34,410 nt of DNA from assembly GCA_037443205.1 (NCBI GenBank), contig JBBIOU010000030.1, positions 1 to 34,410 on the forward strand, read 5' to 3'. The position numbers were made by a program, and so were the translations under genes. Of this stretch, positions 6,051 through 14,911 are shown piece by piece. Origin of the DNA: JBBIOU01 sp037443205 (GTDB lineage Bacteria > Bacteroidota > Bacteroidia > Flavobacteriales_D > UBA2798). A model generated the notes under the pieces. It was given only the letters and a program-made list of their open reading frames with translations. It did not search any database and was not told where the DNA came from. Every line of letters starts with the position of its first letter. Within the stretch, counting starts at the first letter, position 1.

Positions 6051-9000
6051 TAAAATTATTTCTGTAAACCTTTAACTGTGTGTTTAGGGCATAAATACCA
6101 ATTTCAATATATCTGAACGTATTGGGTTGAGCAGAAACCTGGCCAAAAGTAATATCAGCATTATTTCTGCAATAAATTCCAAAATGGCTTATTTGCCCAG
6201 CCATAGGAGCTTTCAAGGTGGCTCCCGGAGTGGGCGAGCCTGCGGCCACACATTCAAAAATACATCTTCTAACAATGCCTGGGTGGGTAGCATTAAAATT
6301 ATCAACGTATAATGAAATATTATTTTTGTTGAATGTGCTGAAGAATAAATTATAATTACCCCCATTAACAGAATACACCGCATTTGTAGCATCCTCAATA
6401 CGGCTAAGTGTAATGTTTACATTAGCCCCCGGGTTGCTGTATATTCCATCCCACATATCTGTGCAGGAGAATACTGTACAAGCAGTTAATGTAAATGTAC
6501 TACCGCCAAGCACATCTATTTTTGCATTGGGAGCCATGCGCAGCGTACAAGATGTTAAAGTAAGATTAGAATTGATAGTGAACAATCCTAACACATCTAT
6601 AACCGAACCGTTAGGTATTGTACCAAGCGAAGAAGAAGTTGTTCCATTTGGAATAGTGAGTGTAGAGGCAGCACAGCAAAGAGGGGTGCTGTTATCAACA
6701 TTTACAGTTACTTGTGCTGTTATGGTTGAACAGCCATCGTTTACTGTTAGTGTATATGTGGTGGTGGTGGTAGGGCTTGCAATCGGATTAGGACAATTAG
6801 TACAGCTTAAACCCGTAGCGGGAGACCAGTTGTAGGTAACATTACACAAATCATTATTTACTGTTGCAACTAAAGAAACACTGTTGCCGCTACATATTGT
6901 AGGTGATACAGGAGTAATATTTACCGAAAGAGGGGGTTGTGGATTTAAATCTTCTTTAAGTTCAAGATTATCTATAAGAAATCCAAAACCAGTTATTGTT
7001 TGTACTAAAGACAAGATTCCCGCAGGTGTATTACCACAATAGGTAAAAGGTATGGAAATATGCTGCCAGACACCATTATTTGCGGTTATATTATGTGTAA
7101 AATTAAACGTATAAGTAGGTAGTGTTGGAAAAAAAGTTGCATTATTTGTAAAAGCTATAGTTAACGGAATAATGGTGCCGGGAGGAATATTAGCGGGTTG
7201 ATTAAAATAATCAAATTCTAAAATATATTTTTTACATTGTTCTGCATCCGAGCATAAATTAAAATAGGTAAAGGGACCAAAAATCCTTCTGTATCTTTCG
7301 CCTACTCCATTGGCTGCGGTTGGATTTGGGGCAGAGCCTCCAAAAGGGAAAGTGGTTGTAACTGAGCCAGCCTGAGAAGTATAAATAGTCCCGTTGCAAG
7401 TAATATAACTATCCTTTATCATGTCTCCTGCCCCAAATGGTGCCCAGTTGTTTGATATAAAGTTATAAGGATGGCAATCTCCAAAATGAATGCCTCCTCG
7501 TAATTTTCCTTCTTTTAAAAATGCCTGTTCCGAAACAGATGCTTCTAATATTTCTTCAGAACCAAGTCTTTTTACTTCTGTTCCTTCTTCAAAATCGCCA
7601 TTTAAAACAATATTTGAGCCGCTACTGCATGATACGTTTGAGCCTTTTAAAACATCAATTGTATAGATAACATACGAACCATCTTCTTTACCATCAAAAA
7701 GTCTAAGTCCAAATTGTGCTCTTCCATAAAAATTCGCCCTGGGAGTATATGTTATAATATCACCTGCGGGAGTACTGGTAACAGTTAATGAATTATGATT
7801 GTTACCTCCGTTTCCACAGCCTCTGATGTTTACCAATGAACCGGGAGCAACAAAGATAGGATCGCCTTCGGCATCTACAATTGTTGGGTCAGTTGCCAGG
7901 TTTATAACCAAACTACTACCAATATTATTTACTAATGGCGGAAAATCAGCTGGTATTGTTTCAGGAAAAACATTATCTAAAAAGTTACTATAACTAGCCA
8001 TTCTGGTTGAGTAGGGAGGGGAATTAGCTAAAGTAATACTTACAAATGAAGAGTTAATCGCGTAACCTAAATTTAATAAGGTGTTTATCTCTATGTCTTC
8101 AAAAGTTCGTCTTAACACACCCTTCGCGGCAAAAGGCCCCATAACATAATCTTTTGAATTGCCCGGTGAAATTCTGGATCTTTCTGAGTAAACCCACATT
8201 TGGTCATCTAAATGCGATAGTATTGAACTTATAGAAAATGATTGTTGCCAAAAAGTTACCAGTAATCCGGAATATACAGGGGCATTATTTGGTGCAGCTA
8301 AGGAATTAATCCATACTTCATTATCAGTTAACACGGCTTGGCTAGATGCATATAAAGGGTTTATGGTGGGTGTAGATGGTGCGCCTAGTAACAAAGGGTT
8401 TAATGAAAGCGGGTAATTGTTAGCTCCTATATGCAAAAACTCATCTATACCCGAATATTGATCGTTTCCTAAAACAGACTCCGGGGTTCCTGAACCTGAA
8501 TGATGGATATAGCTTACCCAACCTAAAGTATGCCCTATTTCATGAAGAAGAACTGAATACAAATCATAAAAACAGTTGCTTATAGGTAAGATAGTATGGT
8601 TATTTTGCCATTGAATAACGCCAGATGTTGTTTGATGAAAATTAACAGTTAATTCTGCATGATACTGGTTTACAGTTGCGGGATCAATTCCGGTAGTTGT
8701 ATAATCATGAACAAATCCTTTTATTATTCCCGGGGTAGCATTATTTACAAATGTTGGGCCTGCAAAGGCTAAAAAACTTGTGCCAGGAGGGGCAGGATTT
8801 GCTACCGGAGCAAAAGATTCGTTTACGTGTAATCGGATGGGTGATGCGGATGGTATATTACTAAAGTCAAAAACACTTTGTACATACGTTAAAACTGCAC
8901 ATAAAGTATTTCTTCTTGCAACACCATTTACAGGGTCAGAAAACCCAACCTGTGGGTTTGTAAGAATTAAATCTTCATAGTATATGTCAAATTTACCGCA

Positions 9001-9216
9001 ACTAATTATTGCATACCCGGGAAATGATAGCGGCAAGGTTTTGGGGTTATATTCTGTATTATTAACATCAAGTTTTTTTAAAATTTCGGGGCTTATACCA
9101 CATGGAGCAGTATTATTAAAAAAAACTGAATCCGGAATAATATGTGGCTCATATCCTTGTGAAAACAAATTAATCGTTGCACACAATATAATAAGAATTA
9201 GAATATTTTTTTTCAT
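5899..9216 (-). CDS. N-terminal part of frameshifted giant T9SS protein: HEIGH-type metalloprotease with Ig-like and beta-helix domains
   Basis: A signal peptide (MKKNILILIILCATINLFSQ) is followed by a zincin-like domain, about residues 70-395, with HEIGHTLGW at 225-233 and a later SHLDD (334-338) and LLNLGY (380-385), as in secreted Bacteroidota proteases related to the M57 HEIGH group. The metzincin third His (HExxHxxGxxH) is Ser here, so the third ligand must lie elsewhere or activity may be lost. Then come a cadherin/tandem-Ig-like stretch (about 425-525), a lectin-like region starting NIVLNGDFEEG (535-755), an Ig/PKD-like domain (762-840) and beta-helix repeats (850-1069). After residue 1069 the frame runs 36 codons out of register and stops. 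Probable role is a secreted or surface protease or adhesin. Confidence 0.85.
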   Translation of the reverse strand: MKKNILILIILCATINLFSQGYEPHIIPDSVFFNNTAPCGISPEILKKLDVNNTEYNPKTLPLSFPGYAIISCGKFDIYYEDLILTNPQVGFSDPVNGVARRNTLCAVLTYVQSVFDFSNIPSASPIRLHVNESFAPVANPAPPGTSFLAFAGPTFVNNATPGIIKGFVHDYTTTGIDPATVNQYHAELTVNFHQTTSGVIQWQNNHTILPISNCFYDLYSVLLHEIGHTLGWVSYIHHSGSGTPESVLGNDQYSGIDEFLHIGANNYPLSLNPLLLGAPSTPTINPLYASSQAVLTDNEVWINSLAAPNNAPVYSGLLVTFWQQSFSISSILSHLDDQMWVYSERSRISPGNSKDYVMGPFAAKGVLRRTFEDIEINTLLNLGYAINSSFVSITLANSPPYSTRMASYSNFLDNVFPETIPADFPPLVNNIGSSLVINLATDPTIVDAEGDPIFVAPGSLVNIRGCGNGGNNHNSLTVTSTPAGDIITYTPRANFYGRAQFGLRLFDGKEDGSYVIYTIDVLKGSNVSCSSGSNIVLNGDFEEGTEVKRLGSEEILEASVSEQAFLKEGKLRGGIHFGDCHPYNFISNNWAPFGAGDMIKDSYITCNGTIYTSQAGSVTTTFPFGGSAPNPTAANGVGERYRRIFGPFTYFNLCSDAEQCKKYILEFDYFNQPANIPPGTIIPLTIAFTNNATFFPTLPTYTFNFTHNITANNGVWQHISIPFTYCGNTPAGILSLVQTITGFGFLIDNLELKEDLNPQPPLSVNITPVSPTICSGNSVSLVATVNNDLCNVTYNWSPATGLSCTNCPNPIASPTTTTTYTLTVNDGCSTITAQVTVNVDNSTPLCCAASTLTIPNGTTSSSLGTIPNGSVIDVLGLFTINSNLTLTSCTLRMAPNAKIDVLGGSTFTLTACTVFSCTDMWDGIYSNPGANVNITLSRIEDATNAVYSVNGGNYNLFFSTFNKNNISLYVDNFNATHPGIVRRCIFECVAAGSPTPGATLKAPMAGQISHFGIYCRNNADITFGQVSAQPNTFRYIEIGIYALNTQLKVYRNNFNDITAPYCVTTFPPHNTLSYHRLANMGAEFQTYSWRPCRNISPKQFYKLF
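6009..6016. other. G8 tract causing the frameshift in the giant T9SS gene
   Basis: Eight G in a row on the plus strand (C8 in the gene). With seven, the reading TTFPP-TTPCPTIGW is continuous and the total length (5170 minus 1 bases) is an exact number of codons. The cause may be phase variation, a fixed mutation, or a sequencing error in a homopolymer. Confidence 0.85.
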
Positions 9217-9455
9217 ACTTATATAGTTTTAGCGGATTAAAAAAATTGATTGATGCAAGTTATAACTTTTTTATTCAATTGCAAACAATTTTTACAACAA
9301 ATATTTCGCATTTTTATACATGGCTAAGTTAAATATTTCTATGTAAAAAACTTGAAAATCAAACAATTAATTACAGGATTATTTTATAAAACAAGTAATA
9401 ACAGAAACTACATTTGTTGCCCAAATTATGTCATTAATCGAAATAATCACTACAT
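9217..9455. promoter_or_regulatory. Divergent intergenic region with two TACATTTG boxes
   Basis: This 239-base gap separates the minus-strand surface operon from the plus-strand UspA gene. It is very AT-rich. A TACATTTG box, matching the Bacteroidota -7 consensus TAnnTTTG, lies at 9409-9416, and a second copy at 9451-9458 overlaps the annotated TTG start of the UspA gene. A 12-base perfect palindrome AAGTTATAACTT lies at 9257-9268, just upstream of the protease gene. No good -33 TTG at the usual spacing was found. No coding sequence was seen here. Confidence 0.4.
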
Positions 9456-10283
9456 TTGACAAAATGTTTTGCTGTGGAACCATTATCATTACTTGTTGCC
9501 CATGATTTTACGGCTGTTGCCGATGCTGCAACCCTTCATGCCTTACATCTGGCCCGCCAACTCAAAGCAGAAGTACACCTGCTGCATATCATTAAAAATG
9601 ACTCGGAAGCAGCCGCTGCCAACCAAAAATTTGATGAAATTAAAAATAAACTTGCTCTAAAACCCTGGGACCCTAAACTTCATACCCATGTAAAAAAAGG
9701 CAATATTTTTAACGATATAGGCAATACAGCCGAACAATTAAAATGTATGCTCATTATTATGGGAACACACGGAGCTAAAGGCATGCAAAAAGTTTTTGGA
9801 AGTTTTGCCATTAAAGTTATCAATAGCACAAATATTCCTTTTGTTATTGTGCAAGATAAAATACCCTCCGAATCTATTAAGAAAATTGTTTTTCCGGTTG
9901 ATACCAACAAAGAAAGTTTGCAAATTGTTTATATGGCTGCTACTATAGCCTCTCAGTTTAATTCTGAAATTATTATGGTAGCACCAAAAGAAGAAGATGC
10001 CGCACTAAAAACCAAACTTAAAGTACATATAGAGGTTGTAAAAAAACAAATTGAAAAACGCAATGTTAAACACGAAATAAAATTACTGGAAAAAACCAAA
10101 GCATATCACGAAACTGTTTTAGACTTTGCCCGACAACAGCAAGCCGATATGATTGCTATTTCTTATTTCTCCGACAGATTACTTCCGCAGTTCGATCCCT
10201 TTGCCCAATCTATCATTACAAATAAAGATAAATTACCGGTGCTTATCTTAACTGCCAGCGAAACAGGCATTGGATTTTTCTAA
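9456..10283 (+). CDS. Tandem-domain universal stress protein (UspA family)
   Basis: The product is up to 275 aa with two Usp folds. The first (about 8-137) has LSLLVAHDFTAVADAA and IIMGTHGAKGMQKVFGSFA, a partial form of the ATP-binding G-rich loop. The second (about 145-270) has KKIVFPVDTNKESLQIV and ends VLILTAS. The first frame codon is TTG at 9456; the GTG at 9474 is an alternative and would leave the TACATTTG box at 9451-9458 outside the gene. Such proteins bind nucleotides and help survival in stress or starvation; the target is not known. It stands alone and converges on the esterase gene, 24 bases between stops. Confidence 0.85.
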   Translation: MTKCFAVEPLSLLVAHDFTAVADAATLHALHLARQLKAEVHLLHIIKNDSEAAAANQKFDEIKNKLALKPWDPKLHTHVKKGNIFNDIGNTAEQLKCMLIIMGTHGAKGMQKVFGSFAIKVINSTNIPFVIVQDKIPSESIKKIVFPVDTNKESLQIVYMAATIASQFNSEIIMVAPKEEDAALKTKLKVHIEVVKKQIEKRNVKHEIKLLEKTKAYHETVLDFARQQQADMIAISYFSDRLLPQFDPFAQSIITNKDKLPVLILTASETGIGFF

Positions 10284-10307
10284 AAAAACGCAGTTTATTA
10301 CCGTGTA

Positions 10308-11072
10308 TTATTTACTGCTCATAAATTCGGTGGTTATATCATAAAATTCTTTAGGAGCTTCGGCATGTACCCAATGACCTGCATGGGGTATTGTTTGAAT
10401 TACTGACCGCGGAAAAATTGCTTTTATCGCCTCGGCATCTGTTTCTAAAATATAATTAGATTTTCCCCCTCTTACAAACAATGTATTTATATCACAAACC
10501 TTAGCAGGAATTTCAATCAAAATATTTTCTATATTATCAAACAATACCTGTAAATTAAACCTCCATGCCAACTTTCCTTTATCACTCCAATATAAATTTT
10601 TTAATAGAAACTGCAAAACGGAAAAATCTGTAATATATTGTTTCAAAATTTCCTCAGCCTCTTTCCGGCTCTCAATCTTATTCAAATCAACAGCAAACAA
10701 AGCCTCGAAAATTAATTGATGATGGGGCGGATATTTTTTAATACCCATATCGGCCACAATAAGTTTACTAAGAAAATGCGGATACTTTTGTGCAAAAAAC
10801 ATGGCTGCTTTACCCCCCATAGAATGACCTAACAGAATAGCCTTATTAATATTAATATCTTCAAAAAGCTCCCGTATATCTTCACACATTAGTTCATAAC
10901 TCATCTGCAAATCATGAGGAGAATGCCCGTGGTTACGCATATCAACCAACACCACCTTGTATTTTTCAGCATAATATTTGGCCATGGTTTGCCAGTTGTC
11001 GCTCATGCCAAATAAACCATGTAATATCACCAATACCTCACCGCTGCCTGTAACCCTGTAATGTAATTTCAT
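10308..11072 (-). CDS. Alpha/beta hydrolase (YbfF-like esterase)
   Basis: The 254-aa cytoplasmic enzyme has the alpha/beta-hydrolase order: oxyanion region HGLFGMSDNW (18-27), VDMRNHGHSP after strand 5, nucleophile elbow GHSMGG with Ser84, and late catalytic His in HAGHWVH (His233). The motif set and size fit the YbfF-type acyl esterase group that hydrolyses short acyl or thioester substrates; the real substrate is unknown. Its ATG overlaps the stop of pdxJ by 4 bases, so the two are co-transcribed and probably coupled. This pairing does not prove a role in vitamin B6 metabolism. Confidence 0.85.
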   Translation of the reverse strand: MKLHYRVTGSGEVLVILHGLFGMSDNWQTMAKYYAEKYKVVLVDMRNHGHSPHDLQMSYELMCEDIRELFEDININKAILLGHSMGGKAAMFFAQKYPHFLSKLIVADMGIKKYPPHHQLIFEALFAVDLNKIESRKEAEEILKQYITDFSVLQFLLKNLYWSDKGKLAWRFNLQVLFDNIENILIEIPAKVCDINTLFVRGGKSNYILETDAEAIKAIFPRSVIQTIPHAGHWVHAEAPKEFYDITTEFMSSK

Positions 11073-11785
11073 AGCAATTGTTTTTTGTATAATTGAACGG
11101 TATTTTCTAATCCATAATAAAGCGCATCACAAATCAAAGCATGACCGATAGAAACCTCTAATAACGCGGGAATATTATTTTTAAAATAATTCAAATTAGA
11201 AAGATTTAAATCGTGTCCGGCATTAATGCCTAATCCACATATATTGGCTTGATTGGCAGCCTCTATATATTTTTTTATGGCAAGCACTTTATCCAACTCA
11301 TAGTTTTTGGCATAGCTTTCGGTATAAAGCTCTATTCTGTCGGTTCCCGTATCTTTGGCGGCTTTAACCATATCTACATCAGCCTCAACAAAGATCGATG
11401 TTCTGATACCCGATTTTTTAAATAAGTCTATCATTTCAATCAAAAAATCCTTATGAGCAATGGTATCCCAACCCTGATTGGAAGTTAATTGATTTTCGGC
11501 ATCGGGCACCAGGGTTACCTGTGCCGGCTGCACTTCCAATACCAAATCTATAAACTTTCGCTCCTTCGGATTTCCTTCAATATTTAATTCGGTTTGTAAA
11601 ACTTTTTTTAATTCCCTCACATCATTGTAGCGAATGTGCCTCTGGTCGGGGCGTGGATGAACGGTTATCCCGTCAGCGCCAAACCTTTCAATATCAAGGG
11701 CAGCCTTAATAACATCGGGCATATTACCCCCACGTGCATTACGCAACGTAGCTATTTTATTGATGTTTACACTTAACCGAACCAT
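11069..11785 (-). CDS. pdxJ: Pyridoxine 5'-phosphate synthase
   Basis: PdxJ condenses 1-deoxy-D-xylulose 5-phosphate with 3-amino-2-oxopropyl phosphate to make pyridoxine 5'-phosphate, the last step of the DXP-dependent vitamin B6 pathway. The 238-aa TIM-barrel product has the family length and motifs: LSVNINKIATLRNARGG at the start, GADGITVHPRPDQRHI (phosphate and catalytic residues, about 36-51), a conserved Glu in NIEGNP, VTLVPDAENQLTS, and GLGINAGHDLN near the end. ATG at 11783-11785; a TACTTTTG promoter-like box lies 25 bases upstream. Its partner PdxA is not in the window. Confidence 0.95.
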   Translation of the reverse strand: MVRLSVNINKIATLRNARGGNMPDVIKAALDIERFGADGITVHPRPDQRHIRYNDVRELKKVLQTELNIEGNPKERKFIDLVLEVQPAQVTLVPDAENQLTSNQGWDTIAHKDFLIEMIDLFKKSGIRTSIFVEADVDMVKAAKDTGTDRIELYTESYAKNYELDKVLAIKKYIEAANQANICGLGINAGHDLNLSNLNYFKNNIPALLEVSIGHALICDALYYGLENTVQLYKKQLL

Positions 11786-11809
11786 AAATTCAGATTATTT
11801 TTTTTGAAA

Positions 11810-11817
11810 CAAAAGTA
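11810..11817 (-). promoter_or_regulatory. Putative pdxJ promoter -7 box (TACTTTTG)
   Basis: TACTTTTG on the minus strand fits the Bacteroidota TAnnTTTG -7 element and ends 24 bases before the pdxJ ATG. No TTG at the expected -33 spacing was found, so support is moderate. Confidence 0.45.
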
Positions 11818-11877
11818 TGGGTATAAAAGTTAATAACTAAATTTCGGCAAGATTTATGATATTTTTTATTTAACAAC

Positions 11878-12546
11878 ATGCTGGCTCAGGAACTCATAAC
11901 AGAAAATATTCCCCCGTTAAAATTATCAGATACGGGTACCAAAGCACTTAAATGGATGGACGAATTTAAAGTTGCCCACCTGCCTTTGGTAGAACAAGGT
12001 AAATTTTTAGGGCTGATTGCTGATGCTGATATTTTAGATTTAAATAATCCTGACCTTAGTCTTGATAAACAAAAAGATTTAATTCCCGAAAAAATTTTTA
12101 TTAACGACCATCAACATGTTTACGATGTAATAAAATTAGTTCATGAGAATCATCTTACCGTAATACCTGTATTAGACAATGAAGGTAATTACCTGGGAGC
12201 TATTTCGCTAAACAATTTATTAAAAAATATTGCTGCTATTTCTTCCATTTCGCAAGACGGAAGTGTACTGATTTTAGAAGTAAATTATTTTGATTATTCA
12301 CTTGCGCAAATTGCCCAAATTGTAGAAAGTAACAATGCCCGTATTTTAAGTGTTTTTACACATAACCATCCCGAAAATTCAAGCATTGACGTTACCATAA
12401 AAATAAACAAAACCGATGTAAGCAGCATATTACAAACTTTTGCCAGATACAATATTCACGTAAAATCAGGATTTCAGATAGACAATACCTACCTGGAAGA
12501 TTTAAAAAAACGATACGAAAGTTTAATGAATTTTCTGAAATTATGA
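11878..12546 (+). CDS. CBS-domain protein with C-terminal ACT-like domain
   Basis: The 222-aa soluble protein has two CBS motifs, about residues 1-60 (ALKWMDEFKVAHLPLVEQGKF LGLI) and 70-125 (VYDVIKLVHENHLTVIPVLD, YLGAISLNNLL). They form a Bateman pair that normally binds adenine nucleotides. The C-terminal ~80 residues (SVLILEVNYFDYSLAQIAQIVESNNARILS) look like an ACT fold. There is no attached catalytic domain, so it is probably a ligand-sensing regulator; its partner is unknown. It heads the plus-strand operon and its stop overlaps the next ATG (ATGA). Confidence 0.85.
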   Translation: MLAQELITENIPPLKLSDTGTKALKWMDEFKVAHLPLVEQGKFLGLIADADILDLNNPDLSLDKQKDLIPEKIFINDHQHVYDVIKLVHENHLTVIPVLDNEGNYLGAISLNNLLKNIAAISSISQDGSVLILEVNYFDYSLAQIAQIVESNNARILSVFTHNHPENSSIDVTIKINKTDVSSILQTFARYNIHVKSGFQIDNTYLEDLKKRYESLMNFLKL

Positions 12547-13958
12547 TTGCCTGCCGAAGGCAAAAAAATTACCCGATTTTACTGTTGGTGATTATTCTTG
12601 TCAGCCTTTACTATTTTTCTGCTCATGCAAACCTTGATTATAAAATAATAACCCGCATACACATAAATGGAAATAATAAAACCAAAGATAAAATTATTTA
12701 CCGCGAACTGTTATTCAAAGAAGGTGACACTCTGGCTGCAGATAAAATTGAGAATATCCTTGCACAAACTAAATCAAATTTAGTAAATACACAATTATTT
12801 AACCATGTAAATCTGGTTTTACTACCCATAGACTCTGTTTACACAGACGTATTGATTAACCTTAAAGAACGATGGTACTTTTGGCCTGTACCTATTTTTC
12901 AGTTTGCCGACCCGAATTTTAATACCTGGTGGCAAAGCAAATCAATAGCAAGAACCAACATAGGAGTAGTTTTATTAAAACAAAACTTCAGAGGATTAAA
13001 TGAAGACATTGGTGCACAAGTACAATTAGGCTACTCTAAAGCTTATGCCTTTATTTACAATATTCCTTACATCACCCAAAAACAAACTTTGGGCATGGGT
13101 ATTATTGCCGAATACAGACAAAATCATGAAATAACCATTGCCACGGAAAACAATAAACGTGTTTTTTATACCGGTGAATCAGGCGATAGTAGAACCATTT
13201 TTAGCAGCGGATTGCGTTTAAATTACAGAAAAAAAGTTTTTGGCAAACACCATCTGGAAATAAAATATAATTCTATCCACATAAAAGATACCATAACCCG
13301 TTTAACTGACGATTATTTATCAAATAATCAAACGCGGATGAATTATATAGGACTACATTATTTTTTCAGATACGATAAAAGAGATAACAAAGGCTATCCA
13401 TTAAAAGGATATTTTTTACAAACAGACTACCACCAAAACGGGTTAGGTTTTAATTTTGAAAACAATTTAAGCATCAGCTATTTTATTGCTGCCTTCAAAA
13501 AGTATTTTGACTTAGGCAAAGGCTTTTATTTTGCCTCGCAACTCAAAGGCAAATATACCCCCTCCAAACGTATCCCCTATTATCTTCAAGAAGGCTTAGG
13601 CTATGTCAATTTTGTGAGAGGATATGAATATTATATTTTAGACGGGCAGCATTTTGCCTTATTAAAAACAAACCTCAAATATAGCCTTATTAAGCCGCGC
13701 GAAAAAGACGTTAACTGGTTACAAAATACCAACTTCTCAATTTTTCATTATGCATTTTATTTAAATATATATTTCGATGCAGGATATGTATGGGACAAAT
13801 ATTACGCAGATAAAAATTCGTTAAACAACCAACTGATTGGCGGAATGGGACTGGGAATAGATTTTGTAAGTTTTTACGATAAAGTTATTAGATTTGAATA
13901 TTCTATCAACAAAGATTTAAAACATGGTTTCTTTTTACACTTCATCCAACCAATATAA
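12543..13958 (+). CDS. Omp85-family outer-membrane protein with one POTRA domain
   Basis: The 471-aa product starts with a hydrophobic export signal (LLLVIILVSLYYFSAHA), then one POTRA-like domain, about 32-110 (KIITRIHINGNNKTKDKIIYREL, NTQLFNHVNLVLLP, DVLINLKERW). A ~350-residue beta-barrel of the bacterial surface-antigen type follows (FFRYDKRDNKGYPLKGYFLQTDY, VRGYEYYILDGQHF, YFDAGYVWDKYY). It is shorter than BamA, which is also present at 17462-19999, so it is likely a specialised Omp85 paralogue (TamA- or FhaC-like) for membrane insertion, secretion or lipid handling. Translation is probably coupled to the CBS gene through a 4-base overlap; nadK follows 6 bases later. Confidence 0.8.
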   Translation: MIACRRQKNYPILLLVIILVSLYYFSAHANLDYKIITRIHINGNNKTKDKIIYRELLFKEGDTLAADKIENILAQTKSNLVNTQLFNHVNLVLLPIDSVYTDVLINLKERWYFWPVPIFQFADPNFNTWWQSKSIARTNIGVVLLKQNFRGLNEDIGAQVQLGYSKAYAFIYNIPYITQKQTLGMGIIAEYRQNHEITIATENNKRVFYTGESGDSRTIFSSGLRLNYRKKVFGKHHLEIKYNSIHIKDTITRLTDDYLSNNQTRMNYIGLHYFFRYDKRDNKGYPLKGYFLQTDYHQNGLGFNFENNLSISYFIAAFKKYFDLGKGFYFASQLKGKYTPSKRIPYYLQEGLGYVNFVRGYEYYILDGQHFALLKTNLKYSLIKPREKDVNWLQNTNFSIFHYAFYLNIYFDAGYVWDKYYADKNSLNNQLIGGMGLGIDFVSFYDKVIRFEYSINKDLKHGFFLHFIQPI

Positions 13959-13964
13959 ACACTT

Positions 13965-14843
13965 ATGGAAATAGCTATCTATGGCAGAGCATTCGCAGAC
14001 AATTTTATTCCGCAGATACAGGAATTTTTTGATTTGCTATACCGCAAAAATGTTACCATTAAAATATTTGATGCATTCTCATCCTTTCTGCGGCCAAGAA
14101 TTAAACTACCCGAAAACATCCAACGCTTTAGCGAATTTGAACATCTGAAAAATAAAACCGATATTTTAATAAGTATTGGCGGAGACGGCTCTATTTTAGA
14201 TGCAGCCACACTGGTAAGACACAGCGGCATCCCTATTTTAGGTATAAATACCGGAAGATTAGGTTTTTTATCCAATATTGCCAAAGATGATATAAAAAAT
14301 GCCATAGACGCCATTTACCTTAAAAACTATCGCCTGGAACAACGCACCCTCATACAAGTAAATACCGAAAAAAAACATTTTGGCGAATTAAATTTTGCCC
14401 TAAATGAATTAACACTGCAAAAAAAAGACACCGGTACAATGATAAGCATCCATGTTTATATTGATAATAATTATCTTAACACCTATTGGTCTGACGGACT
14501 CATTATTGCTACCCCTACCGGTTCTACGGCATATTCGCTTAGCTGTGGCGGCCCCATCGTGGTTCCCGGTTCCGAAAACTTTGTTATAACACCGGTTTGC
14601 CCGCATAACCTCAACATGCGACCTATCGTAATTTCTGACTCCTGTCAAATAAGCCTTAAAGCCGAAGGGCGCAGTAAACAATTTTTAATGGTTTTAGACT
14701 CCCGAAGCGAAACCATCGAAGGCGATACCGAAATTATAATAAAAAAAGCCCCCTTTAAAATAAACTTTATTCAACTCGAAAACCAACACTACTTTAGCAC
14801 TATACGTCAAAAACTCCTTTGGGGTATAGACAAAAGAAATTAA
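13965..14843 (+). CDS. nadK: NAD kinase
   Basis: This enzyme phosphorylates NAD to NADP with ATP or polyphosphate. The 292-aa sequence has the two family signatures: SIGGDGSILDA with GGDGS at 72-76, and the glycine-rich NAD site (TPTGSTAYSLSCGGPIVVP). NTGRLGFLSN and a C-terminal beta-rich domain are also as expected. ATG at 13965. Its place between an Omp85-like protein and the PorG-like/uppS/bamA block agrees with Bacteroidota gene order as I remember it. Confidence 0.96.
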   Translation: MEIAIYGRAFADNFIPQIQEFFDLLYRKNVTIKIFDAFSSFLRPRIKLPENIQRFSEFEHLKNKTDILISIGGDGSILDAATLVRHSGIPILGINTGRLGFLSNIAKDDIKNAIDAIYLKNYRLEQRTLIQVNTEKKHFGELNFALNELTLQKKDTGTMISIHVYIDNNYLNTYWSDGLIIATPTGSTAYSLSCGGPIVVPGSENFVITPVCPHNLNMRPIVISDSCQISLKAEGRSKQFLMVLDSRSETIEGDTEIIIKKAPFKINFIQLENQHYFSTIRQKLLWGIDKRN

Positions 14844-14897
14844 CACGAACATGTTATTTTTCTACACAAAATGTATATAAAATAATGTATTAATACT

Positions 14898-14905
14898 TAA
14901 TTTTG
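14898..14905 (+). promoter_or_regulatory. Putative promoter -7 box (TAATTTTG) of the PorG-like/uppS/bamA operon
   Basis: TAATTTTG matches TAnnTTTG and ends only 6 bases before the ATG at 14912, which would give a leaderless or very short 5' end. No TTG at normal -33 spacing is evident. The surrounding 68-base gap after nadK is AT-rich. Confidence 0.4.
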
Positions 14906-14911
14906 CGTAAT

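Noticed and set aside
6413..6835. 140-codon open frame on the plus strand
   Set aside because: Shadow of the Ig-like and beta-helix coding region; low complexity and no leader or family.
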